Shown piece by piece: positions 14,436 to 23,729 of a stretch of 42,998 nt of DNA. This DNA is from a virus. Every line of letters starts with the position of its first letter. Within the stretch, counting starts at the first letter, position 1. Made by a program: the position numbers and the translations under genes. The DNA is taken from the IMG/VR virus record IMGVR_UViG_3300021368_001718, positions 1 to 42,998 of that record. One strand, given 5' to 3'. The notes beneath the pieces are model-generated. The model was not told where the DNA came from. It saw only the letters and a program-made list of their open reading frames with translations, and did not search any database.

Positions 14436-14717
14436 CTAGACGGCAAAGCTTTCACCACATCCGCATGATGCAGTTGCATTAGGGTTTACGACCTTTAGAT
14501 AAGATCCACCAAGCTCTTCTACATAATCTATAGTACAACCAAATACAAACATCTCTGCCATAGGATCTAACCATAGATTTCCTATAGTTGGTTCTTTATC
14601 AGTAGTACCCCATTCGTATTGAAAACCTGAACAGCCTCCGCCTTTTACATTTAGCGAAACGTGTGGGTTACCGACTTTTTCTAAATAGATCTTTGCATTT
14701 TCTGTAAGTGTTATCAT
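14436..14717 (-). CDS. A-type iron-sulfur carrier (IscA/ErpA/HesB-like)
   Basis: A 93-aa Fe-S cluster carrier or scaffold. The three cluster-binding cysteines are present in family spacing: Cys29 in KGGGCSGFQY and the pair in ASCGCGESF near the C-terminus. The MITLTENA start is the usual family start. No ribosome-binding sequence precedes the ATG. Instead a perfect late box ends only five bases upstream, so a leaderless late transcript is predicted. It could supply clusters to a phage or host enzyme; no obvious Fe-S client is seen in this window. Confidence 0.93.
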   Translation of the reverse strand: MITLTENAKIYLEKVGNPHVSLNVKGGGCSGFQYEWGTTDKEPTIGNLWLDPMAEMFVFGCTIDYVEELGGSYLKVVNPNATASCGCGESFAV

Positions 14718-14722
14718 ATATG

Positions 14723-14730
14723 TATTTATA
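14723..14730 (-). promoter_or_regulatory. T4-type late promoter for the IscA-like gene
   Basis: The minus strand reads TATAAATA. With T4 late spacing, transcription would begin at or next to the A of the IscA ATG (14717). It abuts the gp23 terminator. Confidence 0.75.
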
Positions 14731-14731
14731 C

Positions 14732-14757
14732 AAAAAAAAGGGGCGCAAAAGCGCCCC
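14732..14757 (-). terminator. Strong rho-independent terminator after gp23
   Basis: The minus strand carries a perfect 7-bp stem GGGGCGC/GCGCCCC with a TTTT loop, followed immediately by eight T residues. It ends the capsid operon after the gp23 stop at 14781. Confidence 0.93.
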
Positions 14758-14780
14758 AGTTAGATAGGTTATCCCTATTC

Positions 14781-16091
14781 TTATGTAGCGTTAAGGATGT
14801 TATCCACACGCATAATTCTGTAGTACTGGTTCTGACGAGCAGTACCTAGGCCGTTAGATGATCCAGGTGTGAATGGGTTTGATGCAAGACCGTATCGTGT
14901 CTTGAAACCAATTTTTGGCTGGAATGTATCTTCAGCAACTGCACGCATCATTGTTAATGGTACGTATGGGCAGTAGAAAAGACCGGCGTCGTATGCGTTT
15001 GCGCCCTTATAACCAACAGTGATATAGTCAACTGTTGCATATGGGTCGATGTACACTTTCATGCGACCATTCAAAGTACCAGCAAATGTGTTACCTGTAT
15101 CGTCTACATTCAATGTGTTTGAAGCAAGTACTTGTGAGTAGTCTAACATGCCTGTAGCAGCTAGAGCAGAAGCAACGTCAGATGAACATACCATCACGTT
15201 ACCTTTTCCTCTACGAGTATCTTTTGCGATTTGGTTAGCTTCACGATCGATTTGGATGCCGAGACCTTTGAATTTCTCTGCAGACCAACGACCATCAACA
15301 TCAGTATCAAGGTCAATAATACCTTTCTTAGTGATCTGAGCTGATTGAGCACCAGGCTTAGCGTGAGCGTTGATCACACGAATGATTTCGCGGTTGATCT
15401 CAGCAAGAATCTCAGTTGACAAGATGTTTGCCAATTCTGATTCTGCGTCTAAACCGTGGATCGCTTTAAGATCCTGAGCCAACTCTAATGAGTACTCAGC
15501 TTTTAGAGCACGTGACTTTGCAGTCACAGTTTGACGCTCAATGCTGAATGCCATTTCTGCGAAGTCTGTTGAACCAGATGATCCAAGAGCTTCAGCAGAG
15601 TCTGTTGCCATACCAGAACCGTGGTTTGGTTGAGGCATAGCAGAGTCACCACCGTAGCTAAGTAGACCTGAACCGTCAGCACCATCAGCAACGTTATTTG
15701 CTGGAGTTGCTTGAGTACCAGAGAACTGTGTATCAGCTTCGTTGAACATAGCCTCTGTACCACCTTGTGATGTGTACTTTGACTTCATTGCAAAGATAAG
15801 ACCTGTTGGGCCGTTCATAGGCTGTACAGATGCTAGATCGTGAGCAATTAGGTTTGGAGCAGCACGACGTACTAGGCTGATCAATACTGGATCCCAGTTA
15901 TTGATTGAAGCGCCAGTTGCGTTTGTTGGTGCAGCTTCGTTTAGTTGAGCACGCTCTTCAGTAAGAGCTCTCTCAGTATTTTCCAACAGAGCAGCAGTTA
16001 CTTGCTTTCTGTGGTTGTCTTTAATGGTGCCAGCTGTTTCTTCGTTAAGAACCGGGGCCCATTTTTCGACCAAGTTAGAATAAGATTCCAT
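14781..16091 (-). CDS. 23: Major capsid protein gp23
   Basis: HK97-fold major head protein, 436 aa precursor (T4: 521). It has the N-terminal prohead region MESYSNLVEKWAPVLNE. A likely gp21 cleavage site fitting the (L/I)-x-E rule is LNE at residues 50-52, followed by AAPTNATG. The core SLVRRAAPNLIAHDLASVQPM, then GPTGLIFAMKSKY is characteristic of gp23, as are NPFTPGS and YYRIMRVDNIL at the end. Start ATG is preceded by GGGAGATCCAAGAG. It follows gp22 by 14 bases and is closed by a strong terminator. Confidence 0.97.
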   Translation of the reverse strand: MESYSNLVEKWAPVLNEETAGTIKDNHRKQVTAALLENTERALTEERAQLNEAAPTNATGASINNWDPVLISLVRRAAPNLIAHDLASVQPMNGPTGLIFAMKSKYTSQGGTEAMFNEADTQFSGTQATPANNVADGADGSGLLSYGGDSAMPQPNHGSGMATDSAEALGSSGSTDFAEMAFSIERQTVTAKSRALKAEYSLELAQDLKAIHGLDAESELANILSTEILAEINREIIRVINAHAKPGAQSAQITKKGIIDLDTDVDGRWSAEKFKGLGIQIDREANQIAKDTRRGKGNVMVCSSDVASALAATGMLDYSQVLASNTLNVDDTGNTFAGTLNGRMKVYIDPYATVDYITVGYKGANAYDAGLFYCPYVPLTMMRAVAEDTFQPKIGFKTRYGLASNPFTPGSSNGLGTARQNQYYRIMRVDNILNAT

Positions 16092-16105
16092 CTCTTGGAT
16101 CTCCC

Positions 16106-17155
16106 TTATTTAGTTTGTTTTCTGATTGCTGACAAATATGTCGCCATTGTATCAGAAACTTCTGTTGTATCAGCTTCCGCATCAACGTCTGTTTCTTCAG
16201 CAATGGTTGATTCCACAGCTGGCGCTGCAAAATGTGCTTCTTTGACGGTAGCCACTTTCTTAGTGAAAGTTTCTTCGTCTTCGAAATCGATAGATTCGAC
16301 AAGACCTGCAAGCTTCTCAGCTTGTGTATCAGGAAGATCTTTAGCCGCTTCAGCTACAATAGCTGCACGTGTAAAATCTTCAATTGCCTTGGCTTGTTCT
16401 AGCGCTTCTTCAGTACGAGCGTTAAGAGCTTCTTCGAGTTCTTCGACTTGCTCAGATAGTTCGTCGACTAAGTCGATTTTGCTTTCTGGCACTTCGATGT
16501 AAGACTCTGTGAATACATCTTTTAGCTTGTTCATGAAAGTTTCAGCGATTTCTGTACGTAAGCCAGTTTGAACTGCTAGCTTGTTGTCTTCCATCCACTG
16601 CTCAACTACGTAGTTTAGGTATGAATCTACTTTTTCTACGAGGTCAGATTTTGTTGTTGCAATTTCCTCAGCAAGCTCACTAGCATAGTTTTCTTCGAGT
16701 TTTTCGATTTCTTCTGCTAATTTTGCTTTCATTGCTGATTCAAAGATGATTGTAGTTTTTTCTTTGAACTCTTCTGATAGAGTTGCTTCAGATTCTACTA
16801 ATGCATCAAGTTCGCCTGCATAGTCATAAGCAACTTCTGGGTTTTCCATAATTGCTTCATCGGCTACTTCGACGTCCTCTTTTTTCATCATGTTACCATA
16901 AGCTGCTTGCAATTGAGGTTTAGTCATTTTTGCAGCTGAGGCATACATTGCTTGCAACATACCTGCTTTTGTTTTCGGCATCGGCATATTTACGCCCTGC
17001 TTAGGTGCTGGCTCTGGAGCCTTTGCTGTTTTACCAGCTGCGCCTTTAACAGATGCGACAGATGCGTCTTCCGCATTTTTTGGGTCGTGAGCTTCTTCCA
17101 CAACGTCCTCGTCATGGAGATCTGCTTCTGTGACCTGATTTTCTAGATCAGACAT
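16106..17155 (-). CDS. 22: Prohead core scaffold gp22
   Basis: Internal scaffolding protein of the prohead, degraded by gp21 during maturation. Length is 349 aa (T4: 269), strongly acidic and rich in predicted coiled coil. The family region is LVEKVDSYLNYVVEQWMEDN with AVQTGLRTEIAETFMNKLK and YIEVPESKIDLVDEL. The N-terminal 100 residues are an acidic, Ala/Pro-rich extension not present in T4. Start is the ATG at 17155 with AAGGAGAATAGC upstream; the longer in-frame extension lies inside gp21 and is rejected. Confidence 0.93.
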   Translation of the reverse strand: MSDLENQVTEADLHDEDVVEEAHDPKNAEDASVASVKGAAGKTAKAPEPAPKQGVNMPMPKTKAGMLQAMYASAAKMTKPQLQAAYGNMMKKEDVEVADEAIMENPEVAYDYAGELDALVESEATLSEEFKEKTTIIFESAMKAKLAEEIEKLEENYASELAEEIATTKSDLVEKVDSYLNYVVEQWMEDNKLAVQTGLRTEIAETFMNKLKDVFTESYIEVPESKIDLVDELSEQVEELEEALNARTEEALEQAKAIEDFTRAAIVAEAAKDLPDTQAEKLAGLVESIDFEDEETFTKKVATVKEAHFAAPAVESTIAEETDVDAEADTTEVSDTMATYLSAIRKQTK

Positions 17156-17165
17156 GCTATTCTCC

Positions 17166-17828
17166 TTACATGCTCTTTTGTTTGAGTAACGAGAGGAAAT
17201 TCTTATACTCACGGACCTGTGTCTCATAGAGATCAGTACGTGGAGCTTGTTTAATTTCAGTCTCCATTTCTTCAATTGCCCTGGCTTCGATAATGCCGTT
17301 ATTCCAAACCCAGTCTACACCTTCCATAATTCCATTAACGAAAGCATTCGGTGCTGATGGATCTTGTACGATATCAACCGTATTAAGAATAAAATCGTCT
17401 TTGACGACTGCTGTACCATTACGTTGCTCAAGACTTCCCATACCACGAGTTGACACGCCTAATTGAACACCGCCCTCAAGCAAACCTTTTACGATCTGTC
17501 CCATAGGAGTATCCAGTACTTGTGCCTTACCCATCACATTATTACCTTCAAAGTTGAGATCGGTAATTAGATGGGATACCTTATCTAAATTAACTGTTGG
17601 GCCTTCCGGATGGTTTAGCTCTCCAACAGCTCGTTTAGTTTTAACTTGATCAGTGACATATTTGTCAACTGCTTTTTCTAATATCGCTTTAGGATAAATT
17701 CGTCCATTACGGTTCTTTGATTCGGCCATAGCAAAAACACCCTCGATGAGATATTTCTTCGAGCCGTCTTCTTTCTTCTCCACGATGCATTGTACATCGC
17801 TTTCGTTATATTCCGTAATAAGTTTCAT
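17166..17828 (-). CDS. 21: Prohead maturation protease gp21
   Basis: Serine protease that cleaves head and core proteins before DNA packaging. Length is 220 aa (T4: 212). The catalytic His is His73 in GELNHPEGP and the Ser is Ser126 in LGVSTRGMGS, both in the herpesvirus-protease-like fold of this family. FAMAESKNRNGRIYP near the N-terminus is also conserved. A late promoter (17861-17868) lies between gp67 and this gene. Confidence 0.96.
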   Translation of the reverse strand: MKLITEYNESDVQCIVEKKEDGSKKYLIEGVFAMAESKNRNGRIYPKAILEKAVDKYVTDQVKTKRAVGELNHPEGPTVNLDKVSHLITDLNFEGNNVMGKAQVLDTPMGQIVKGLLEGGVQLGVSTRGMGSLEQRNGTAVVKDDFILNTVDIVQDPSAPNAFVNGIMEGVDWVWNNGIIEARAIEEMETEIKQAPRTDLYETQVREYKNFLSLLKQKSM

Positions 17829-17860
17829 TTATCTTAAACCTGTGATAATTATGTTACACT

Positions 17861-17868
17861 TATTTATA
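17861..17868 (-). promoter_or_regulatory. T4-type late promoter for gp21-gp22-gp23
   Basis: The minus strand reads TATAAATA in the 45-base gap between gp67 and gp21. The expected start is near 17855, about 27 bases before the gp21 ATG. Confidence 0.75.
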
Positions 17869-17873
17869 ACAAA

Positions 17874-18200
17874 TTAATCTTCTACTTCTGTTTCCTCTTC
17901 ACCAGTATCAGAAGTGTATTCTTCTGCTCCGTCTTCGAGGTTATCTTCATATTCTTCTTCATCGGCTTCGCCATCTTCAAGATCTAATTCTAATTGATCT
18001 TCATCTGGTTCTGCGCCGTTATAAACTTGTTGTGCTAATGCCACTTTTTCAGCATCAAGAGCATCATTAAGTTTATCACCTAATAAATCATTGAATGTTG
18101 TTTGTGCTCCTGCAAAATTCTTTGTCAATATATCGTCAACAAATGTTTGCATAGGATTAACCTCAACTTCAGGTTCCATTACTTCGGCTTCATCGCTCAT
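17874..18200 (-). CDS. 67: Prohead core protein gp67
   Basis: Small acidic component of the prohead core. It is 108 aa with residues about 17-60 matching the T4 gp67 pattern (FVDDILTKNFAGAQTTFNDLL, shortened here, and EKVALAQQVYNGAEPDED), followed by a very acidic Glu/Asp tail. Start ATG at 18200 has AAGGAGATGATA upstream; an ATG six bases earlier overlaps that site. It overlaps the gp20 end by 11 bases. No separate gp68 gene is seen between it and gp21. Confidence 0.85.
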   Translation of the reverse strand: MSDEAEVMEPEVEVNPMQTFVDDILTKNFAGAQTTFNDLLGDKLNDALDAEKVALAQQVYNGAEPDEDQLELDLEDGEADEEEYEDNLEDGAEEYTSDTGEEETEVED

Positions 18201-19725
18201 TATCATCTCCTTGATTCTCTGGTTCTTCGTTATCTACTTCACCAGAGTCTGTTTCACCTTTAATTTCTTTATTAATTCTTTCTATGTCATCGTCATCTAA
18301 CATAAGAATATTCTTTTGAGCCCATTCTTTTGAATAGTACTCGCCAATATAATTCTGAGCTAAATCCATTGTTTGTAATCTTTCACGGATTAGTTCAGCA
18401 TCTCTAAGTTCAGCAAAATGATTATCATGCGCAAATTCTACAACTAAATCATTTTCCCATTCTTTCCAGTCTTCTTCAGCGATTACACCTTTTAAGATAA
18501 GCTGCTTACGAAGAACATCTAAGAAGAGAGCTGAGAATCTACGACGTAGACGCTCAATAAACTTCTGGAATTTTAATTCGTCTCTATTGATTTCTGTGGA
18601 TCGACCAAGTATGTTAGCACTTTGATCCTGCTCAAGGCGCGAAATAGGAACGTTAAGAGATTTATATAAACGTTTCTGAAAATATAGAATATCATCTATT
18701 TGTCCAAGGTTCTCACCACCTGGCAATGTACTAATTTCTGTACCTCTGCCACCTTCTTTTCGTGGTAGCCAAAAATCTTCAAGCATTGACATATGCTTAC
18801 GATCATCTTTTAGTCTACCAGTTGTGGCATCATATACTAGCTTGTTTCTGTATTGAGTCATGATCTTCTTCATGTACTCTTCAGCTTTACCAGTCGGCAT
18901 ATTACCTACATCGATATAAAAGATACGACGTTCAGGTGCACGTGCAAGACGATAGATGACTAATGAGTCTTCCATCATTCTTAACTGGTTCAATGGCTTC
19001 AGTGATTTCTGAAGATATGATATAACTCTTTTACGATCTTGATCTAATAGACCAGATGTAACATAACTCACGGCGTCTGTTGTAAGTTTAACACCTTGTT
19101 TAGTTTGACCTGGTTTCTCTTGGTAAATAAAGTGCTCATCAACTTTTTCGATCAATTCAGCACCTGTAACCGGGTCTTTCTTCTTCTTAATCTCTTTTAC
19201 TTTACGAATCTTCGTAGCATCAATAGGACGGATATCCTGAATACCTAATTTCATATTAGCTTCATTAACTACGAGATGATGATAAATTCGACCGTCTACA
19301 TACCAACGACGGAAGATGTCATGCCCTAGTTCATTAAACTTAAGCATTACACATATGTTTTTAAATTCTTCTTGTATATTCTTTTTAATCTTATCTGATA
19401 TTTCAACGTTATCCATATTGATAGTAACTGTTGAACCATCATTTGCAATCGAGATTGATTCGTTTACAATATCTTCAACTGCCGCATCAACTTCAGGATG
19501 CATAGCAACACCACGGTATTGCTTAATCTTTAATATATTATCTTTAAATTCGTCACCGTCAATATTAACATATTGACCGAAGTGAGATCCGGATGCAGTT
19601 ACGTAACCTGCGCCATCCTCATCAATGGGCGGTACAATAGAATCCATCTGATTCTTTTTAGAAGGCTTGTCTTGCTTTCTACGTATTTCAAATCCAAATA
19701 ATGTAAATCCGTTATTCTCTGCCAT
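18190..19725 (-). CDS. 20: Portal vertex protein gp20
   Basis: Dodecameric portal through which DNA is packaged and ejected. Length is 511 aa (T4: 524). Conserved stretches include YRGVAMHPEVDAAVEDIVNE, FRRWYVDGRIYHHLVV, RMMEDSLVIYRLARAPERR, FYIDVGNMPTGKAEEYM and EDFWLPRKEGGRGTEI. The acidic C-terminus overlaps gp67. It is expressed from the late promoter at 19779-19786; the leader contains a hairpin close to the expected 5' end. Confidence 0.97.
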   Translation of the reverse strand: MAENNGFTLFGFEIRRKQDKPSKKNQMDSIVPPIDEDGAGYVTASGSHFGQYVNIDGDEFKDNILKIKQYRGVAMHPEVDAAVEDIVNESISIANDGSTVTINMDNVEISDKIKKNIQEEFKNICVMLKFNELGHDIFRRWYVDGRIYHHLVVNEANMKLGIQDIRPIDATKIRKVKEIKKKKDPVTGAELIEKVDEHFIYQEKPGQTKQGVKLTTDAVSYVTSGLLDQDRKRVISYLQKSLKPLNQLRMMEDSLVIYRLARAPERRIFYIDVGNMPTGKAEEYMKKIMTQYRNKLVYDATTGRLKDDRKHMSMLEDFWLPRKEGGRGTEISTLPGGENLGQIDDILYFQKRLYKSLNVPISRLEQDQSANILGRSTEINRDELKFQKFIERLRRRFSALFLDVLRKQLILKGVIAEEDWKEWENDLVVEFAHDNHFAELRDAELIRERLQTMDLAQNYIGEYYSKEWAQKNILMLDDDDIERINKEIKGETDSGEVDNEEPENQGDDNER

Positions 19726-19753
19726 ATTCTTACCTACAAAAAATAGTTTAGCA

Positions 19754-19771
19754 AAGGGCCTTTCGGCCCTT
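19754..19771 (-). other. 5' leader hairpin of the gp20 late transcript
   Basis: Perfect 7-bp stem AAGGGCC/GGCCCTT with a GAAA tetraloop. It begins only a couple of bases after the start expected from the late promoter at 19779-19786, so it would cap the 5' end of the message. A weak terminator role is possible, since a T6 run occurs about ten bases later. Confidence 0.6.
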
Positions 19772-19778
19772 CACATAT

Positions 19779-19786
19779 TATTTATA
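19779..19786 (-). promoter_or_regulatory. T4-type late promoter for gp20
   Basis: The minus strand reads TATAAATA, between the gp19 stop (19792) and gp20 (19725). Confidence 0.75.
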
Positions 19787-19791
19787 ACTCC

Positions 19792-20319
19792 TTACGAAGT
19801 GGTATTTGACTCCCAATACTGATATGCGAATACAACTTCGAACTGTTCTATCTGTCCAGCTGTATCGTAATCTAGATTGATTTCACCAACGAGCACAGGA
19901 AATGCTCCTCTAAAATCATATCTTTTAATTGAGGTTCCATCTCTATCTAATTGTTCAACAATCAAGTCTGCTTGATAATCAACTGGATTTACTAAACCAA
20001 CGTTAGTAGTATGTCCATTGATACCATTCATCCATCTTTCCATTGCATCACGAGTACCAAAATCAGTATCGTTAAGAACTGTTACTGACCAAGGTTCAAA
20101 CGACCTTTCACCAGCAATTTTCAGTATTCTTCCGCGGAACGAAATAGGTACTTCTTCTATTACTGATTGAGGAAGCTGAGCACCCTTACACATGAAGGAT
20201 GTTAATTCAACATTACCACCAGCATAACCTGGAAAGTTAAGTGTTGCTTTAAACAGATTAGAGCGTGCGCCACCACCACGTAGTTTTGCTTTAAAATCAT
20301 CTACTCCTAGAATAGCCAT
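19792..20319 (-). CDS. 19: Tail tube protein gp19
   Basis: Forms the inner tail tube. Length is 175 aa (T4: 163). Family features are NLFKATLNFPGYAGGN, FMCKGAQLPQSVIEEVPI, FRGRILKIAGERSFEPW, TDFGTRDAMERWMNGIN and GQIEQFEVVFAYQYWE. Start ATG follows AAGGAGAAAACAAA. It lies directly downstream of the sheath gene and shares its transcript. Confidence 0.97.
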   Translation of the reverse strand: MAILGVDDFKAKLRGGGARSNLFKATLNFPGYAGGNVELTSFMCKGAQLPQSVIEEVPISFRGRILKIAGERSFEPWSVTVLNDTDFGTRDAMERWMNGINGHTTNVGLVNPVDYQADLIVEQLDRDGTSIKRYDFRGAFPVLVGEINLDYDTAGQIEQFEVVFAYQYWESNTTS

Positions 20320-20340
20320 TTTGTTTTCTCCTTACCGCTA

Positions 20341-22065
20341 CTATATGCCAACTACTTCTTCGAAGTCAGCACCCGTTCTAGTCGCAACAAAATTCAAAGT
20401 TATGAAGTTTATTGAGCGTGCTGGCTTGATGAAGATCGTTGCCACAAATTCATTTCTGTCAATTACTGAAGCGGTATTGTTTGTCTCATCACAGACTACT
20501 TTAAAGTCTGTAAGACCACGTCGACCCTTTACTTCACGAAGTAGAGGTTCTACATTATTTACAAATTCAGCTCGAGTAAACTCGTCATTTAGTTCAAAGA
20601 GAGAAGCTTTAGCGAATTCACCGATTGCTTTTTCTAATGATGTAAACAATCTACGAACATTAATACGATCAAATGCTGATGGTCTGTTCATGTGTGTTTT
20701 ATCACCATATAGCATAACTCCTTGCCCAGGAATATTTGCAATAGGATTAACTGCGCCTTTATAGAGAGTATCTCTTTGAGCTTTAGTTGGTGAGTAAGCC
20801 AATGATGTAATACCTAGATAATTACCACGTCTTGTTCCAGCAGGAGATACCCATGGAGCAGCATTGTTATCTGTTGCGGCCATGATTCCGGCTGTTGAAG
20901 AAGCGGCAGGTATCATAATATACTTGTCATTGTACTTATCATATACCTTTAAGAAGTTGTTGTCAACTACTAGGTATGATCCGAATGTCATTGTTTTTGC
21001 AGTATCCATGGTATTTGTTACCATAGTAGCAGGACTTGCAACTCCTACAATATCACTCCTTGCGGGTGAAGCTACTGCTATACAATCTTTACGCGCAACT
21101 GCCGTAGCTGTAATATCATTTACAACTGTTACATGATCTGATCTAGCTGACATACCAGCGGTAAAGATAATATCGAGTGCGACTGTATCTTCGTCCTCTA
21201 GTTGGTCAAATGCCGTTGCTAATGTTCCGGCTGTGTTTGCGTTTTGATTGACGCCACCTGTTAAATCTATAGTAAGAATCGCTGCTGGTGTTGTCAAGTA
21301 GTCTTTACCACTTGCAAATGCTGATCCTGCGTCTGCATCGAATCGAGTTCCTGCAGTTCCGAATCCAGCCATCCATACATAAGCTGATCCTGTATTAACT
21401 ACATTTTTGATATAGTTAGTAGATCCGTCTGGTGTTTTTGCGTTTGTTGCTAACGATACATGTGGGAAAGTTTCTAAAACTCCACCCTTAGGACCAAAGT
21501 TTCCGTTAACGTCTACGACTGCAACGTGTACTTCGTCATTGGATGCACCCTCAGCCGTAGCTTGAGTTGATGTTCCAGGGAATGTATCGAAATCTGATTT
21601 ATATGCCCATCCATTAAATGTTGTTTCATCTGCTGGACATACTGAAATTGTTAAACCAGTGCCCAATGCGCCAGGATACTTTGCTACGAAAGTATGATTT
21701 GCGCCAGCGAGCGTTGATTCTTGTGCGTCCCAATCTGTTTGATTATTAATAGCTGGGGCTGTTGCAGAGTCTGCGTCATAAGCATTCTTTGCATTTGCGT
21801 CTGTTGTCCGTACGACTTTCATATTATCAGCATATCTCAGAAAGTATGCTGCACTATGAAATTCTACGGAGTTTGCATCGTCAGGTGAGGCAAAAGTTCC
21901 TACTAGTTCTGTTTCTGTTGCAACAGTCATAGGTACTCCCACTGGTCCCCAACGAAAATCACCTACCGTACCACCGATTGTAGTGCTAGCTGTACGAATA
22001 CTTGCGCTAGCATCAATCTCTTTGATTACTACGGCAGGACTTGATGAAGGTACTCCAAGTGCCAT
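20341..22065 (-). CDS. 18: Contractile tail sheath protein gp18
   Basis: Subunit of the contractile sheath. Length is 574 aa (T4: 659). The N-terminus MALGVPSSSPAVVIKEID with GDFRWGPVGVPM is typical, as is the C-terminal fold-closing part with RINVRRLFTSLEKAIGEF, FELNDEFTRAEFVNNVEPLL and the INFITLNFVATRTGADF end. The variable middle is shorter than in T4. Ribosome site AAAAAGG precedes the ATG, and the gene has its own late promoter at 22127-22134. Confidence 0.97.
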   Translation of the reverse strand: MALGVPSSSPAVVIKEIDASASIRTASTTIGGTVGDFRWGPVGVPMTVATETELVGTFASPDDANSVEFHSAAYFLRYADNMKVVRTTDANAKNAYDADSATAPAINNQTDWDAQESTLAGANHTFVAKYPGALGTGLTISVCPADETTFNGWAYKSDFDTFPGTSTQATAEGASNDEVHVAVVDVNGNFGPKGGVLETFPHVSLATNAKTPDGSTNYIKNVVNTGSAYVWMAGFGTAGTRFDADAGSAFASGKDYLTTPAAILTIDLTGGVNQNANTAGTLATAFDQLEDEDTVALDIIFTAGMSARSDHVTVVNDITATAVARKDCIAVASPARSDIVGVASPATMVTNTMDTAKTMTFGSYLVVDNNFLKVYDKYNDKYIMIPAASSTAGIMAATDNNAAPWVSPAGTRRGNYLGITSLAYSPTKAQRDTLYKGAVNPIANIPGQGVMLYGDKTHMNRPSAFDRINVRRLFTSLEKAIGEFAKASLFELNDEFTRAEFVNNVEPLLREVKGRRGLTDFKVVCDETNNTASVIDRNEFVATIFIKPARSINFITLNFVATRTGADFEEVVGI

Positions 22066-22126
22066 TTGTTTTTTCCTTTTTAAATAATAAGATCTGTCAT
22101 AATACGGCGGGTTTTCACTATGTTCT

Positions 22127-22134
22127 TATTTATA
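22127..22134 (-). promoter_or_regulatory. T4-type late promoter for gp18-gp19
   Basis: The minus strand reads TATAAATA in the 74-base gap between the gp17 stop and the gp18 start. Confidence 0.75.
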
Positions 22135-22139
22135 ACTTA

Positions 22140-23729
22140 TTAAAAGTCTAGATCTGGACGCGGTTGTATCTGCCATCCAGCTCTTTCATCTTCTATTGCA
22201 ATAGGAGCTTGTGGTAAACCATCATCAATTATACCAAATGGTAATACATCTGCTTCAATCTCTTTCATTCTTTGTTCAAATAACATTTCTTTTAAATTAA
22301 TATCTGTTAATTCACCAAAGTAATTTGTACCGGCAAAATAGCCAAACAATACTAGATTCATTACTAAATCATCATGGTTACCCTGTGATGCTTCATATGA
22401 TTGACCTTTTGCCTCAAACGTAGATATTTCTAATATTGTTTGTTGATCAACAACCTCTAGTTTATTATTCTCTAGTAAATCTTTAAATGATGAACAACCA
22501 ATACGTTTAACCTTTCGTGTCATCTCAATACCTAATCCACTTGACTTAACCGCAGATTCAACATGAAAGTTCTCATATTCTAAATCATAATATAAACCAT
22601 TACAAACAACTTGGCCAGCATCATTTGCCTCAACAACCACATAAGCATTGTTGTAGGCTTTCGCAAACTTATAAATAAAATCGGGGAAGAGAATAGGCGA
22701 GATAACATTATTGCGATATACAGCAACCTGTTTAAACGGCCTCGTGCTAATGTCGACTACATTAAAAGTACTATAGTCCTGGCCTCTTCCCTTCGCAACA
22801 TCTACCACGACAACATATTCATGTTTAGGTACAACTTCCTCATAAATTAATGCATCACCTTTTACTTGTATAGGATCCTTTGCCCGTAAACTCATTAGAG
22901 TTTCGGCATTGATTAATGTATCACCTGTACCAAAGAATGTATTGCCAAACTCCTGATCAAATTGTAATCTAGAAGTATTGGCAATAGTTTCTTCTTTCCA
23001 CTTCTCATCACGTCCGGGCACGTCCCACCAGTCAACTCTAAATGGTTTGAACTGATTTGTTTTTTGTTGTGCTCCCTCCCAAATTTTATGGAAGACATTA
23101 CCTATACCATTTGCGGTAGAAGTAATAATCACTTTTGTATCTTTACCTGATGAAATCACCGGATATGTGGATGTGAAAAATTGTGCATCATTCTCAACGA
23201 ATGCAAATTCGTCTAAGAATAATAAGTTAATAGAAAGACCACGAATCGATGAGCCTGATGTGGCTGCCGCAATGATCTTACTATTATTCGAAAATTCTAA
23301 TGAACCTTTGTTTAATGCTTTTGTACCTGGTTGTAGAAAGAATGGTAGATTCTCTAACATAAGTGTAATACGTGCAAGCATCTCACGTGCCGTTGCACCT
23401 TTGTTAGCTAGTACAGCCACTGTTTTTTCTGAGTGAAATAAAACAAACCATAGAATATATGCAACAGATGATATAGATTTACCGGACTGACGACAAGCCA
23501 ATACGATATTAAATCTATGATTATTAAATGATTCAAACATTTTCTCTTGATAAGGATATAGATCGAAGTCAACTAAGCCTTCGTCAAGAGAAATAACTTT
23601 ACAGTATTCTCGTGCAAAGTGTATAGGATCTTTCATACACTTTTGATATTCTATAATTTCTTCTTGGGACCATGATGTGACAATACCGTCACGTTTTACA
23701 TTTGGATTCCCTAAATAACCATCATTCAT
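22140..23729 (-). CDS. 17: Terminase large subunit gp17
   Basis: DNA-packaging motor ATPase with headful nuclease. Length is 529 aa (T4: 610, with most of the difference at the ends). Walker A is CRQSGKS (about 79-85), Walker B with the catalytic Glu is LLFLDEFAFV, and the coupling motif is IITSTANG. The C-terminal RNase H-like nuclease starts with VVDVAKGRGQDYST, and NDAGQ and HDDLVMNLVL follow. The start overlaps the gp16 end by eight bases. Confidence 0.96.
   Translation of the reverse strand: MNDGYLGNPNVKRDGIVTSWSQEEIIEYQKCMKDPIHFAREYCKVISLDEGLVDFDLYPYQEKMFESFNNHRFNIVLACRQSGKSISSVAYILWFVLFHSEKTVAVLANKGATAREMLARITLMLENLPFFLQPGTKALNKGSLEFSNNSKIIAAATSGSSIRGLSINLLFLDEFAFVENDAQFFTSTYPVISSGKDTKVIITSTANGIGNVFHKIWEGAQQKTNQFKPFRVDWWDVPGRDEKWKEETIANTSRLQFDQEFGNTFFGTGDTLINAETLMSLRAKDPIQVKGDALIYEEVVPKHEYVVVVDVAKGRGQDYSTFNVVDISTRPFKQVAVYRNNVISPILFPDFIYKFAKAYNNAYVVVEANDAGQVVCNGLYYDLEYENFHVESAVKSSGLGIEMTRKVKRIGCSSFKDLLENNKLEVVDQQTILEISTFEAKGQSYEASQGNHDDLVMNLVLFGYFAGTNYFGELTDINLKEMLFEQRMKEIEADVLPFGIIDDGLPQAPIAIEDERAGWQIQPRPDLDF

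Noticed and set aside
17156-17275. N-terminal extension of gp22 into gp21
   Set aside because: Sequence is basic and unlike gp22, while AAGGAGA sits correctly before the ATG at 17155.
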